Shown: one piece after another, positions 16,850 to 26,316 of the stretch | Layout of the letters: the number at the start of each line of letters is the position of its first letter | How positions within the stretch are numbered: position 1 is the first letter of the stretch | Source of the DNA: Lachnospiraceae bacterium | GTDB lineage: Bacteria; Bacillota; Clostridia; Lachnospirales; Lachnospiraceae | DNA: 64,000 bases | NCBI GenBank assembly: GCA_024690825.1 | Contig: JAILOK010000056.1 | Location: forward strand, 124,001 to 188,000 | Reading direction: 5' to 3' | Program-made: the position numbers and the translations under genes | Notes under the pieces: generated by a model | Databases searched by the model: none | The model's input: the letters and a program-made list of their open reading frames with translations, nothing else | What the model was told of the DNA's origin: nothing

Positions 16850-19018
16850 TCAGATGTAATCCATCAGTGAATGCTGTCCGATCTTTCCGGTGGCCAGAAG
16901 AGCGGCATTATAAGTCAGCTCGGCCTCTTTTACATCCACGGCGATATTTGTGATATCCACATCCTCATTCTCGGAAGCCAGGGTCGTTACCGTAAGTTTT
17001 TCATCCTGCAGACGGTTGCTTATTAAAGTCAGTCTGTTATCCACCGTGCCGCAGGCGGTTGCCGAAAGGTTTGCCTGATCGTGGAAGGATTTGAAAGAGG
17101 AAATGCCCTTTTCGTAAACACTCTGAAGAATGCTTCTTGCGATCTCAAGCTCCTTATTGGCCGCATCAAGCATTACATAGGTCTTATCGCCTTTTGCAAG
17201 GCTGTCTATCTTCATGACTTTTTCCTCTGCGGCATTATAGTTTGTTATCGCTCTCAGGATATCATCGACTTCCCTGGCGATCTGTGTATCAAACACATCT
17301 TCGGCGGCAGTATTGATCTGAATGCTCTGATTTGTCCCGACCATATAGATTATCTCCTGACGATGGTTGTCATATATTATGGGATTGGAATCAGCCGATT
17401 CGGTTACATTGTCTGCCTCGTATTTGATCTCGCGGCCCGGCTCCGACAGACGGCAGTTGAAATAATGCTCGGGTCTCGGATCGCCGTATTCGAAGTCGCA
17501 CTTATCGTAAACAGCAGTGATCACATCAACGCCGGGTATGGATTTAAGTCCCGAAAACTTTTCGGCGATGGAACTTCCGAATACCAGCTCTCCGGTATCC
17601 TTGAGAAGATATATCTTATTTGCGGCATCGGGATCCGAGGTGTTTTTGTCATTCGGATCCAGAGCAACCTTCTGATAGGCCGTGATGTAATCCAAAGAAG
17701 CATTCTGTTCAACCACGGAAGTAGAGGAAGTTACGGTCGCCTTGATCGTGGATTCCTTATAGGCCGAAGTCACTACCTTGCCGTCAGGTGAAACATTGTA
17801 TATTTTTACAGCAGAAGAAGCGGGAGGATTGTCATAGGTCTGTCCCTTAACGGTGATCACAAAGGAACCGTCGGTATTCTGATGCACAGGACTTATGACA
17901 TTGGGGCTTGTTGTGATGTATTTCCCGGCTGTCGGACTGGATGCGTTGTTATCAAATTCTATTTTGATGGTATCTGATCCGTCTATGAGGCTGAATTCCA
18001 GGATCTTGCCCGTATATGTGTCCGGATTTACATAGGAACCGCTTTTTTCGGGGATTTCTGTCTTGGGAGTACTTGACAGGGGTTCTCTGTAGGTGACCGT
18101 GGCTTCGCCCGTTTCCATGGTGTATTTTTTGGTGACACCCAAAGACATGTCGTTATTTACCTTGACCTCCATCTTTCCGAGGATGATCGTTGTTCCGCCT
18201 GTGCCACCGGTAACTGATGCGGGGGGAACCACCGATACAGACACGGAGCTGCCCGATTTGGTAATGGTTATCGTGTGGCCGTCCGCAGTTTCAACGACCT
18301 TTTCGCCTCCGGATCCTGTCGTCTCGCTTACAAAATAATCCTTGTTCGGAACGATCGCTGTTTTTTCCTCGGTAGTGGTTTTGATGTTCAGATTGTCGTA
18401 AGACAGTCTTATCCTGTTTACACGGTCTTCTTTAACAGTGGTCTCATCATTGTCATAGGCGGCCATGGCCGTGATCTCGTCCATGGTCAGCGCGCCTTCT
18501 ATGTAGGATGTCTTTTTTACATCTTCGGGATTGAAGGTGTCAACGATATCCCTGTAATCTGCAGTGGTGTTTTCGGTAAAGGTCAGTTTTTCGTCAGTAC
18601 GGAAACCGGTAAATACCGAACGGCCGGCATAGGTTGTATTTCCGTTTGAGTAGATCTGCTGCATGCATGATTTAAGGTCCTGGTAGATCTTTTCCCTGGC
18701 GGTCACATCATTTGTGCCGTTGGCGCCCTGATCGCACAGAGCCCTCATCGTGGAGAGGATATCAACGGTTGATTCGATGGCTCCCTGCGTGACATCCGTC
18801 CATGATTTGGCATCCGGAACACTTTCACCGAAATACTGTGTGACTTCAGAGACAGATGCACGAAGCCTTAAACCGCGGATAGCCACTATGGGATCATCCG
18901 ACGGACGCGTCAGTTTCTTTTCCGTAGCCATCTGGGTATTCAGTTTATCCAGATAAGTCTTGTTGCCGTTGATATTGTTCAGGGAGTTATTTGTCATCAT
19001 CCCTCTGGTTATTCGCAT
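16850..19018 (-). CDS. flgL: Flagellar hook-associated protein 3 (FlgL), unusually long
   Basis: 722 residues. The N-terminal flagellin-type domain (MRITRGMMTNNSLNNING, then KLTRPSDDP and RLRASVSEV) and the C-terminal coiled part (EAELTYNAALLATGK, ending SLMDYI) are FlgL-like. FlgL is the hook-filament junction protein exported by the flagellar type III apparatus. E. coli FlgL has about 317 residues. The extra length is a central Thr/Ser-rich region (about 200-560), presumably surface-exposed. It starts 15 bp after the ytfJ stop, behind AGGAGG, so it belongs to the ytfIJ transcript. No flgK or other flagellar gene is in view. Confidence 0.82.
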   Translation of the reverse strand: MRITRGMMTNNSLNNINGNKTYLDKLNTQMATEKKLTRPSDDPIVAIRGLRLRASVSEVTQYFGESVPDAKSWTDVTQGAIESTVDILSTMRALCDQGANGTNDVTAREKIYQDLKSCMQQIYSNGNTTYAGRSVFTGFRTDEKLTFTENTTADYRDIVDTFNPEDVKKTSYIEGALTMDEITAMAAYDNDETTVKEDRVNRIRLSYDNLNIKTTTEEKTAIVPNKDYFVSETTGSGGEKVVETADGHTITITKSGSSVSVSVVPPASVTGGTGGTTIILGKMEVKVNNDMSLGVTKKYTMETGEATVTYREPLSSTPKTEIPEKSGSYVNPDTYTGKILEFSLIDGSDTIKIEFDNNASSPTAGKYITTSPNVISPVHQNTDGSFVITVKGQTYDNPPASSAVKIYNVSPDGKVVTSAYKESTIKATVTSSTSVVEQNASLDYITAYQKVALDPNDKNTSDPDAANKIYLLKDTGELVFGSSIAEKFSGLKSIPGVDVITAVYDKCDFEYGDPRPEHYFNCRLSEPGREIKYEADNVTESADSNPIIYDNHRQEIIYMVGTNQSIQINTAAEDVFDTQIAREVDDILRAITNYNAAEEKVMKIDSLAKGDKTYVMLDAANKELEIARSILQSVYEKGISSFKSFHDQANLSATACGTVDNRLTLISNRLQDEKLTVTTLASENEDVDITNIAVDVKEAELTYNAALLATGKIGQHSLMDYI

Positions 19019-19033
19019 ACGGTGTCCTCCTGA

Positions 19034-19438
19034 TTATTCTTCCCGGTCTGCTTTGTCAAACGCCAGATCCATGACCTCCCTGTCAGAAAGCTCGCCTGAT
19101 CCGTCTTTTTTCTCGGTGAGCTTGTTTATCACATCAGGAACCATGTCAAGTATCTTTGTGACTGCATCCTGATTTTTGATATTAATGAGCTTTGTTGTTC
19201 CGTTTGTTATGATGAGTATTGCCGAAGGGGTCATTTTTCCGCCGATACCGCCTCCCCCCGAAGCCTTGTTGGCATTGCTTCCGGCTCCGGTACCCATTCC
19301 GAAGGTTACATCCACCAAAGGAATGATGATCGTATCATCGATCTTTTTGGGTTCTCCTACGACGGTCTTTGTCGAAAAGAAGCCCTCCATACCACTCATC
19401 AGTGAATCGATCAGGTTGTCGATGTTTACATCTGCCAT
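19034..19438 (-). CDS. ytfJ: YtfJ/GerW family sporulation protein
   Basis: 134 residues. It contains the family core KTVVGEPKKIDDTIIIPLVD followed by a Gly-rich FGMGTGAG region and GGGGIGGKMTPSAILIIT. B. subtilis YtfJ (GerW) is a forespore protein needed for one germinant response. The order DUF2953 gene then ytfJ matches B. subtilis ytfI-ytfJ. It is translated 33 bp after the DUF2953 gene and 15 bp before flgL. The family call is firm; whether this organism forms spores cannot be told from this window. Confidence 0.9.
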   Translation of the reverse strand: MADVNIDNLIDSLMSGMEGFFSTKTVVGEPKKIDDTIIIPLVDVTFGMGTGAGSNANKASGGGGIGGKMTPSAILIITNGTTKLINIKNQDAVTKILDMVPDVINKLTEKKDGSGELSDREVMDLAFDKADREE

Positions 19439-19453
19439 AGCATCCTCATTTCC

Positions 19454-19465
19454 GCGCGTACGCGC
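19454..19465. repeat. 12-bp GC-only-flank palindrome between ytfI and ytfJ
   Basis: GCGCGTACGCGC is a perfect palindrome in the 33-bp gap upstream of ytfJ. It could be a protein-binding or mRNA hairpin site, or chance. Confidence 0.45.
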
Positions 19466-19471
19466 ATTTCT

Positions 19472-20410
19472 TTATTTTTTTATAATGGCATAAAGCCTTT
19501 TAACATCCTTGTTGAAATACAGCCTTATGAGTGCGGTCAGTACGAAGAATAACTGTATGTGGCCGCGGACGAGATAATTGCCGTCCAGACATCTTTTGTC
19601 AAAATCGGGCACTATCACGGGCTTTCCCATATGAATAAGATAGAAAGAATTGTATATTCCGAAGATCTCTCCTGTAAGCGACGGATCATCCATGCCGTAA
19701 TGAAGGTAAAGATTGAATCTGCGGGGTCTTATATGCCACAAAAGCCTTTTCAGCACATACCAAAGTTCTGTCACAGCATTTTTTGTCCGCTCGTCGGAAA
19801 GCTTTTCGACAAGATCCTGTACCTTCATGCGCCCGTCTCTTATTCTATCATATATATCGGTTGATTTGCGCTTTATCTTAACAAACAGATCGGATATCTT
19901 TTCTTTGACGCTTTTTTTGACACCGGTCGTTTCAGTATTTACCTTCTCTTCAAATTCCGCGAAGGCTTTATCGGCATCCGCAGATTCGTCAGGTTCTTCA
20001 TTATCCGCAGATTCGTCCGCTTCTTCGGTGTCCTCAGATCCGTACTGTTCCTTCGTATCTTCGAAGTCGTGCTGATCCCAGTTGTCGGCAAAGTCTTCCT
20101 GTTCTTCGAAATCGAAAGATTCATCCATTTCAGGCTTTTCGGCGGTTTCTTTTTTGGGGTAAAGCGTGAAAAAGAGCACTTTCAGTTCTTTTTCGGATTC
20201 CTTTCCTTTGAGGGTGAAACGGAAACGGATTATGTGCAGAAGCCAGTGCGCATAAACATTTATGAGAGGCTTGTTTTCATCATCATACTCTCCGGTACTC
20301 TCATAGCCTATGGGAGCGAAGAGGACTATGATGAGAATGAGCAGGACGAGGCAAAGCAGCGCAAGAAGTATGATGCCTATGATCTTTAATACAGATAAAA
20401 ATATGGTCAA
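19472..20410 (-). CDS. ytfI: DUF2953 membrane protein (YtfI-like)
   Basis: 312 residues. An N-terminal membrane helix (about 5-33) leads into a DUF2953 beginning (FAPIGYESTGEYDDENKPLI, then WLLHIIRFRF). An acidic low-complexity stretch (about 95-150, rich in Glu, Asp and Ser) interrupts the protein. The C-terminal family part includes VLKRLLWHIRPRRFNLYLHYG and GMDDPSLTGEIFG. The function of the family is unknown, but it is usually encoded beside ytfJ, as here. It starts 9 bp after the gene upstream. Confidence 0.82.
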   Translation of the reverse strand: MTIFLSVLKIIGIILLALLCLVLLILIIVLFAPIGYESTGEYDDENKPLINVYAHWLLHIIRFRFTLKGKESEKELKVLFFTLYPKKETAEKPEMDESFDFEEQEDFADNWDQHDFEDTKEQYGSEDTEEADESADNEEPDESADADKAFAEFEEKVNTETTGVKKSVKEKISDLFVKIKRKSTDIYDRIRDGRMKVQDLVEKLSDERTKNAVTELWYVLKRLLWHIRPRRFNLYLHYGMDDPSLTGEIFGIYNSFYLIHMGKPVIVPDFDKRCLDGNYLVRGHIQLFFVLTALIRLYFNKDVKRLYAIIKK

Positions 20411-20419
20411 GTCCTGCTC

Positions 20420-20758
20420 CTATCTTAAGTCCGTCCGGGATGAACCGGTAAGGCTTTCCGTGTAGCTTCTGATGTCAAGAGTGCCGGTCTTTTCAATGCA
20501 GTCTTTTATTATACGGGTCGTGACCTCCATGGCCTCCTCCTCATCGGCGGCGATCCCGAGTATCGTCGGTTCATGCGTTTTATAGTAGTCCTGTAATAAA
20601 AGCCTGGCGCTGTAATATTCGACCGGGCTTTCGCCGCTTTCCGGCAGACAGATCACATAAGCTCCCGTAAAGAAGGAGCCCTTCATGATCTTTTTTATGA
20701 TCCTGTTTCCCTTTTTTTGGACCCTTTCGCCAAAATACAGCCTGTCAATGAATTTCAT
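20420..20758 (-). CDS. Hypothetical protein, first gene of the ytfIJ-flgL operon
   Basis: 112 residues; I do not recognise the family. It begins MKFIDRLYFGERVQKKG and has basic segments (RIIKKIMKG) followed by a mixed alpha/beta-like sequence, with no clear membrane helix and no Cys pairs. It is the first gene of a leftward operon with only 9 bp to the ytfI-like gene, which supports it being a real gene. A role near the spore or membrane proteins it is linked to would be guesswork. Confidence 0.65.
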   Translation of the reverse strand: MKFIDRLYFGERVQKKGNRIIKKIMKGSFFTGAYVICLPESGESPVEYYSARLLLQDYYKTHEPTILGIAADEEEAMEVTTRIIKDCIEKTGTLDIRSYTESLTGSSRTDLR

Positions 20759-20815
20759 GGAAATAATACTACCACGAAATCGCGCTTTTGGGTAGTCGGC
20801 CCCTGTCCCGACCCG

Positions 20816-20844
20816 TTGACTTTAGTTCCTCTCATATTTATAAT
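20816..20844 (+). promoter_or_regulatory. Promoter of the HD-GYP gene
   Basis: TTGACT at 20816-20821, 17-nt spacer, perfect TATAAT at 20839-20844, about 39 nt before the start codon. Confidence 0.85.
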
Positions 20845-20882
20845 TATTCAGTGTCGGTTTTTGATAAAGAGGGAGAGTTTAT

Positions 20883-21941
20883 ATGGAAGTAGTGGCAACT
20901 GTCGCGCTTCAGGACGGGCAGATACTCGGCGAGGATATAGTGGTCGGCGGAAGCGTGGCTATAAAGAAGGGAACCAAGGTGGACAGCATCATCAGGCAGA
21001 AGCTTGCCGCATTCAGACTGATGAGCGTTACGGTGATGGAGCCGGCGGACTTTGCAGAGACCTATTACGAAAAAGTCCGTCTTTCGAAAGATTTCAGGAA
21101 ATTTAAGGAAACATACCATGAATACCTTACGGCTTATAAGGTTGCAGTGGATTCTTTTATATATAATAAGGTACCTTTCAGATTTCCGGAGCTTAAAGAG
21201 ATGGCATGGAAGCTCTGTCCGGATGAACTTTTGGGAAAAACCCTTTTTGCTTATATAAATCTGATGGTCCCGGAAAACGAATCGACCATGTCCTTTGCCC
21301 ACGGGCTGAATGTGGCATTGATATGCAAGGTCATGGCCAGATGGTTCAATCTTAATCCACAGGAAACGGAACTTCTGGTATATTCCGGATTTTTATATGA
21401 TATCGGAAAGTTTCTCCTGCCGTTAGAGATAATCTGGAAGCCTCAGAAGCTTTCAAAGATGGAATTCGACCTTATCAAGACTCATTGTTTCCACGGTTAT
21501 TATCTTTTATCGAAGTCCTTCGGGGTTAATGAGCATGTAAAGAATGCGGTTCTGCAGCACCATGAGAGGGTGGACGGTTCCGGTTATCCGCAGGGACTTA
21601 CAGCCAATGAGATAGATCCTTTTGCGAAGATGATCGCCATAGCCGATGTTTACGAGGCAATGACTTCACCGAGGACCTACAGGGATCCCATGTGCCCTTA
21701 TAAGGCGATCCAGATAATAGAAGAGGAGAGCCTTCAGAAATACGATACATATTATATTACGACCTTCCTTCAGCATATAGTTGACGAGCTTATAGGAAAT
21801 AAGGTGAGACTGTCGAACGGTCTCGAGGGTGAGGTGCTCTTAAATAACCGTAATGATCTGTCAAGACCGGTGGTAAAGTGCGGCGACCAGATCTTCGATC
21901 TGTCCCAGAACAGGAGCATAGGGATCACGGCGATCATCTGA
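20883..21941 (+). CDS. HD-GYP domain protein with altered HD motif
   Basis: 352 residues. A short N-terminal region (to about 130) is followed by an HD-GYP domain. Present are the first His (FAHGLNVA), a THCFHGYYLL helix, HHERVDGSGYPQGL and ADVYEAMTSPRTYR. HD-GYP enzymes degrade cyclic di-GMP using a bi- or trinuclear metal site. The name-giving HD reads Tyr172-Asp173 (LYDIGK instead of LHDIGK), so one metal ligand is missing. Activity may be lost or changed. GGGAGAG precedes the ATG. It is transcribed from its own good promoter. Confidence 0.85.
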   Translation: MEVVATVALQDGQILGEDIVVGGSVAIKKGTKVDSIIRQKLAAFRLMSVTVMEPADFAETYYEKVRLSKDFRKFKETYHEYLTAYKVAVDSFIYNKVPFRFPELKEMAWKLCPDELLGKTLFAYINLMVPENESTMSFAHGLNVALICKVMARWFNLNPQETELLVYSGFLYDIGKFLLPLEIIWKPQKLSKMEFDLIKTHCFHGYYLLSKSFGVNEHVKNAVLQHHERVDGSGYPQGLTANEIDPFAKMIAIADVYEAMTSPRTYRDPMCPYKAIQIIEEESLQKYDTYYITTFLQHIVDELIGNKVRLSNGLEGEVLLNNRNDLSRPVVKCGDQIFDLSQNRSIGITAII

Positions 21942-22031
21942 AAACAGATGTTTTTGGAATTGCGCAGGCAGCGGAGCAGTTCGTGTTATCAGTAAAGATA
22001 TAAATATTTATGGTTTCATGGAGGATGTAAA

Positions 22032-22388
22032 ATGAAAGGACATATGAATACCGATCTCGGAAATATACTTATAGATACGGAAACCATAGCCCAATATGCG
22101 GGAACCGAAGCTATGGAGTGTTTCGGAGTGGTGGGAATGGCCGGTTATTCCATGAAGGACGGTCTGGTAAAACTCCTGAAAAAGGAGAGTCTTACCCGCG
22201 GAATAAGCGTGGTGCTGAATAAAAATAAGATTTTCATCGATTTCCATGTAATAGTGGCCTACGGGGTCAGCATAATCGCCGTTGCCGACAATCTGATGAA
22301 CAATGTTAAATACAAGGTGGAAGAATACACGGGACTGCCTGTTGAGAAGATCAATATCTATGTGGAAGGCGTGAGGGTGATCGACTGA
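22032..22388 (+). CDS. yloU: Asp23/Gls24 family envelope stress protein (YloU-like)
   Basis: 118 residues. Asp23 family core: GNILIDTETIAQYAGTEAME, then GVVGMA, FHVIVAYGVSI and the C-terminal GLPVEKINIYVEGVRV. Members are small cytosolic or membrane-associated proteins linked to envelope homeostasis. It precedes a DAK2/DegV gene and recG, the same order as B. subtilis yloU-yloV-recG region. A second in-frame ATG at 22044 is possible, but GGAGG before 22032 favours the first. Confidence 0.9.
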   Translation: MKGHMNTDLGNILIDTETIAQYAGTEAMECFGVVGMAGYSMKDGLVKLLKKESLTRGISVVLNKNKIFIDFHVIVAYGVSIIAVADNLMNNVKYKVEEYTGLPVEKINIYVEGVRVID

Positions 22389-22450
22389 ACGCCGTTTTAA
22401 GCAGGGATTCCGTTTGAGATTTTTTAATTTGTTTTTTGGAGGATGAAAAG

Positions 22451-24220
22451 TTGTCTGCTACAACATTTGATGCAAAGGCGGTGGCAAGGATGCTGCTTGC
22501 CGGCGCTTCCGAACTTAATTCACAGAAAGACAGGATAAATGAACTGAATGTATTTCCGGTACCTGACGGTGATACGGGTACAAACATGACCCTTACCATC
22601 ATGTCAGCGGCAAAAGAAGTAATGGCTCTCGGTGATGACTATGACATGAGGTCTTTGTGCAAGGCGATATCCATGGGGTCCTTAAGGGGAGCAAGAGGCA
22701 ATTCGGGAGTTATTCTTTCACAGCTGCTGAGGGGACTTACAAAAGAGATAAGCGATCATGAGACGATCGATGCCGGGATCATAGCATCCGCATTCAATAG
22801 GGCCTGTGAGACGGCCTATAAGGCTGTTATGAAGCCCAAGGAGGGCACGATACTGACGGTGGCAAAGGGCGCAGCCCGGAAGGCGCAGGAAACCTGTGAA
22901 TCCGCCCCGGATCTGGAGACTTTCATAGGCGGCATCGTGGAGCATGCGGATGCGGTCCTTCAGACTACACCGGATCTGCTTCCCGTATTAAAGCAGGCGG
23001 GAGTCGTTGATTCCGGAGGACAGGGTCTTCTTGCGGTAATGACCGGAGCGTACAATGAACTTCTCGGAAAGGCAGGAGAGTTTGATCCGGATGTTCTTTC
23101 GGGGGGAAAGAGCGGAGGAAGCAGCGGGATCAACCGTGATGCTGTAGCGAATGCCGATATCAAGTATGGTTACTGTACCGAGTTCATCATCATGCTTGAG
23201 CGTGTCTTTAATTCAAAGAATGAGAAGGATTTCAAATCCTATCTTGAATCGATAGGAGATTCCATAGTATGCGTTGCCATGGATGAGGTTGTAAAAGTGC
23301 ATGTGCATACAAATCATCCGGGCCTTGCATTTGAAAAAGCGCTGACCTATGGTTCCCTGACCTCCATGAAGATCGATAATATGCGCGAGGAGCATTCCGA
23401 AAGGCTCTTCAAACTGGATAACGGCAAATATGTTGAAAGAGACCCTTCAGAGCTGGATCTTACCGGTCCGGCCGGAACAGCAAACGGTCCCATTCCGGGA
23501 AGTGAGAAGAAAAGCGGGTCTGTAATGGAAAATGCAGCTGTTTCGGAGCCTGCCGCAAGAAAGAAAGACGGCTTTATCGCAGTTTCGGTCGGAGCAGGCC
23601 TCGATGAGATATTCAGGGGACTGGGAGCAGATGTGATCATATCCGGAGGGCAGACGATGAACCCTTCGACCGAAGATATGATAAATGCCATAGAAAAGGT
23701 GAATGCCGACAATATCTTTATCTTCCCGAACAACAAGAATATAATCCTTGCGGCAAACCAGGCATCGGAGCTTTCGGATGATAAAAATATCATAGTCATC
23801 CCGACAAAGACGATACCGCAGGGCATTGCGGCCATGATTAATTATATGCCCGATCTTTCATCAGATGAGAATGCGAAAGCAATGAAGGAAGAGATGGGAA
23901 GGGTAAGATCCGGTGAAGTGACTTATTCTGTCAGAGATACCGTGATAGATGACAAGGAGATAAAATCCGGCGATATCATGGGTATAGGCGACAGTTCCAT
24001 ACTTGCCGTAGGCAAGGATGTGGAAAAGGTTACGATCGAGATGGTAAAAAATCTTATCACGGATGATGACAGCCTTGTAAGCATTTATTACGGAGAGGAT
24101 GCTGACGAAAAAAAAGCAGAAAAACTTTTGAAAAAGCTTTCGAAGGAATACCCCGCCATGGAATTTGAGGTCCATGAGGGAGGACAGCCGATCTATTACT
24201 ATATCATTTCAGTGGAATAA
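22451..24220 (+). CDS. fakA: DAK2/DegV domain protein, FakA/YloV-like fatty acid kinase subunit
   Basis: 589 residues from the TTG at 22451, which has GGAGGA at 22438-22443 at correct spacing. The N-terminal DhaL/DAK2 kinase domain carries NVFPVPDGDTGTNMTLT and GSLRGARGNSGVILSQLLRG (nucleotide and metal binding). A middle domain and a C-terminal DegV-like region (ending PIYYYIISVE) follow. FakA phosphorylates fatty acids presented by a FakB protein for membrane lipid synthesis. No fakB is nearby. Acyl specificity and the FakA assignment rest on domain order. Confidence 0.87.
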   Translation: MSATTFDAKAVARMLLAGASELNSQKDRINELNVFPVPDGDTGTNMTLTIMSAAKEVMALGDDYDMRSLCKAISMGSLRGARGNSGVILSQLLRGLTKEISDHETIDAGIIASAFNRACETAYKAVMKPKEGTILTVAKGAARKAQETCESAPDLETFIGGIVEHADAVLQTTPDLLPVLKQAGVVDSGGQGLLAVMTGAYNELLGKAGEFDPDVLSGGKSGGSSGINRDAVANADIKYGYCTEFIIMLERVFNSKNEKDFKSYLESIGDSIVCVAMDEVVKVHVHTNHPGLAFEKALTYGSLTSMKIDNMREEHSERLFKLDNGKYVERDPSELDLTGPAGTANGPIPGSEKKSGSVMENAAVSEPAARKKDGFIAVSVGAGLDEIFRGLGADVIISGGQTMNPSTEDMINAIEKVNADNIFIFPNNKNIILAANQASELSDDKNIIVIPTKTIPQGIAAMINYMPDLSSDENAKAMKEEMGRVRSGEVTYSVRDTVIDDKEIKSGDIMGIGDSSILAVGKDVEKVTIEMVKNLITDDDSLVSIYYGEDADEKKAEKLLKKLSKEYPAMEFEVHEGGQPIYYYIISVE

Positions 24221-24243
24221 CTTTCACTTAAAGATTGTCATCC

Positions 24244-26268
24244 ATGGAACTTTCAGAAGATATCACATGCCTTAACGGAATAGGAGACAAGACAGCCGCT
24301 CTTTTTAAAAGAGTGGGTGTCTGTTCTTTGTGGGATCTGCTGAATCATATCCCGGCAGATTATGTCAGAAACCCCGGACTTAAAAAGGTAAAGGATATAG
24401 TTCCGAAGGAAAGAACGGCAGTAAAGCTGACGATCGAAGGATCGCCCGATATCCTTCGTGTGAGAGGACTTAACATACTGAATGTTCCGGCAAAGGATGA
24501 AACCGGTCCGGTGATGCTTTCCTGGTATAATATGCCTTATCTTAAAAAAGTCCTGCATCCCGGGATGACCAGAGTGTTCTGCGGAAACGCGGATGTCAGG
24601 AGGAACATGTTGAGTCTCGTCCAGTGCCGGATGTATGACCCCGGGGAGTATGAAAAGCAAAAAGACAGCCTTGAAAGCGTCTATCACCTGACAAAGGGTC
24701 TGACATCAAAGACTGTCGGAAAGGCTTTAAAAAATGTCCTGAAAAATGCTTCCTTTCCGGATGACTTTCTTTCGGAAGATGAAAGGATCTCTCTTGATAT
24801 GCCGCCTCTTTCAAAATGCTATGAGATGATCCATTTTCCCAAAGACTTAAATGAGGCCCTGTATGCAAGAAGGAGACTTGTATTTAACGAATTCTACTTC
24901 TTCATACGAAATATCAGGCGTCTGAAAAATAACGCAAAGAAAAGCATAAATTCCTTTCCTCTTATCGAAAGCGCGTTGTGTGCAAGGTTTATTGAGACCC
25001 TGCCATATGAGCTTACGAAAGCCCAGAAGAGGACCTATGAGGAAATAATAAAAGATCTTTCATCGGAACATACGATGAACAGGCTTGTCCAGGGAGATGT
25101 CGGTTCCGGAAAGACAGTCGTGGCGCTTCTTGCAATGCTGACTGTTGCGGGAAACGGATATCAGGCGGCTTTAATGGCGCCTACGGAGGTGCTTGCCGCG
25201 CAGCATATGAAAAATATCAGCGGCGCGGTAAAGGAACTGGGTGTTAAGTGCGTCCTTCTTTCGGGAGCAATGACCGAAAAAGAAAAGAAAACAGCAAGGA
25301 AATGCATAAAGGACGGAGAGGCCGCGCTTGTCATAGGCACACATGCCCTCATCACCGATCTGGTGGAATTTAAAAATCTCGCTCTTGCGATAACAGACGA
25401 ACAGCACAGATTCGGAGTAGGTCAGAGAAAAGCGCTTGCGGAAAAATGTTCCGGAAAGATGCCGCATGTTCTGGTTATGAGCGCCACGCCGATCCCAAGG
25501 ACTCTTGCGATCATACTGTACGGAGACCTGGACATTTCCGTCATGGATGAACTTCCGAAAATGAGGCTTCCGATCAAAAACTGCGTGGTGGGCAGGCAGT
25601 ACAGGCCGAAGGCATATAAATTCATAAAAGATGAGATTGCCGCCGGACATCAGGCTTATGTGATCTGTCCGCTGGTTGAGGAAAGTGAGAGCTCTGACTG
25701 CGAAAATGTTGAGGACTACAGCGCTTTATTAAGGGAGAAACTAGGCCCTGACATAAGAGTCGGGATGCTTCACGGCAGGATGAGACCGAAGGATAAGGAT
25801 GCGGTCATGAATGATTTCTCCGCCGGAAACATCGATGTTCTGGTTTCTACCACTGTGGTGGAAGTCGGAGTGGATGTGCCGAATGCGACAGTCATGCTGA
25901 TAGAGGATGCCCACATGTTCGGTCTTTCACAGCTTCACCAGCTCAGGGGCAGGATCGGAAGGGGAAAGGATCAGAGCTACTGCATTTTTATAGACAATTC
26001 GAAAAGCAAAGAAAAAAATGAGAGGCTTCAGATCATGAATTCCACCAATGACGGTTTCAAGGTGGCCTCCGAGGATCTCAAGACCCGCGGTCCGGGTGAC
26101 ATATTCGGCTTCAGACAGTCCGGTGAACTGTCCTTTAAGATAGGGGATATCTTTACGGATGCCCCGGTTCTGAAACTTGCATCCGAATACGCCGATGCTC
26201 ATCCGGTCACGGAAGACGGAGAAAACGATATAAACGATAGGAAATACGGTCTGGCGTATCTGTTGTAA
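24244..26268 (+). CDS. recG: ATP-dependent DNA helicase RecG
   Basis: 674 residues, the normal size. The N-terminal wedge (GIGDKTAALFKRVGVCSLWD) is followed by superfamily 2 motifs: QGDVGSGKTVVALLA (Walker A), DEQHRFGVGQR (DExH), MSATPIPRTLA, and VEVGVDVPNATVMLIEDA. The C-terminal block contains QLHQLRGRIGRGK. RecG remodels stalled forks and branched DNA. The ATG at 24244 was preferred over TTG 24235; both lack a strong ribosome-binding site. It lies 23 bp after the fakA-like gene. Confidence 0.96.
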   Translation: MELSEDITCLNGIGDKTAALFKRVGVCSLWDLLNHIPADYVRNPGLKKVKDIVPKERTAVKLTIEGSPDILRVRGLNILNVPAKDETGPVMLSWYNMPYLKKVLHPGMTRVFCGNADVRRNMLSLVQCRMYDPGEYEKQKDSLESVYHLTKGLTSKTVGKALKNVLKNASFPDDFLSEDERISLDMPPLSKCYEMIHFPKDLNEALYARRRLVFNEFYFFIRNIRRLKNNAKKSINSFPLIESALCARFIETLPYELTKAQKRTYEEIIKDLSSEHTMNRLVQGDVGSGKTVVALLAMLTVAGNGYQAALMAPTEVLAAQHMKNISGAVKELGVKCVLLSGAMTEKEKKTARKCIKDGEAALVIGTHALITDLVEFKNLALAITDEQHRFGVGQRKALAEKCSGKMPHVLVMSATPIPRTLAIILYGDLDISVMDELPKMRLPIKNCVVGRQYRPKAYKFIKDEIAAGHQAYVICPLVEESESSDCENVEDYSALLREKLGPDIRVGMLHGRMRPKDKDAVMNDFSAGNIDVLVSTTVVEVGVDVPNATVMLIEDAHMFGLSQLHQLRGRIGRGKDQSYCIFIDNSKSKEKNERLQIMNSTNDGFKVASEDLKTRGPGDIFGFRQSGELSFKIGDIFTDAPVLKLASEYADAHPVTEDGENDINDRKYGLAYLL

Positions 26269-26316
26269 CAGGGAAGGTCATCTGACGGCCTAAAGAGTTT
26301 AGAAAGGCGGAGAGTC

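Noticed and set aside
16667-16870. Plus-strand frame after rpmB
   Set aside because: It overlaps rpmB in another frame and reads through its terminator.
17081-17791. Plus-strand frame of 236 codons opposite flgL
   Set aside because: Shadow of the flgL coding bias; no family features and no start signal.
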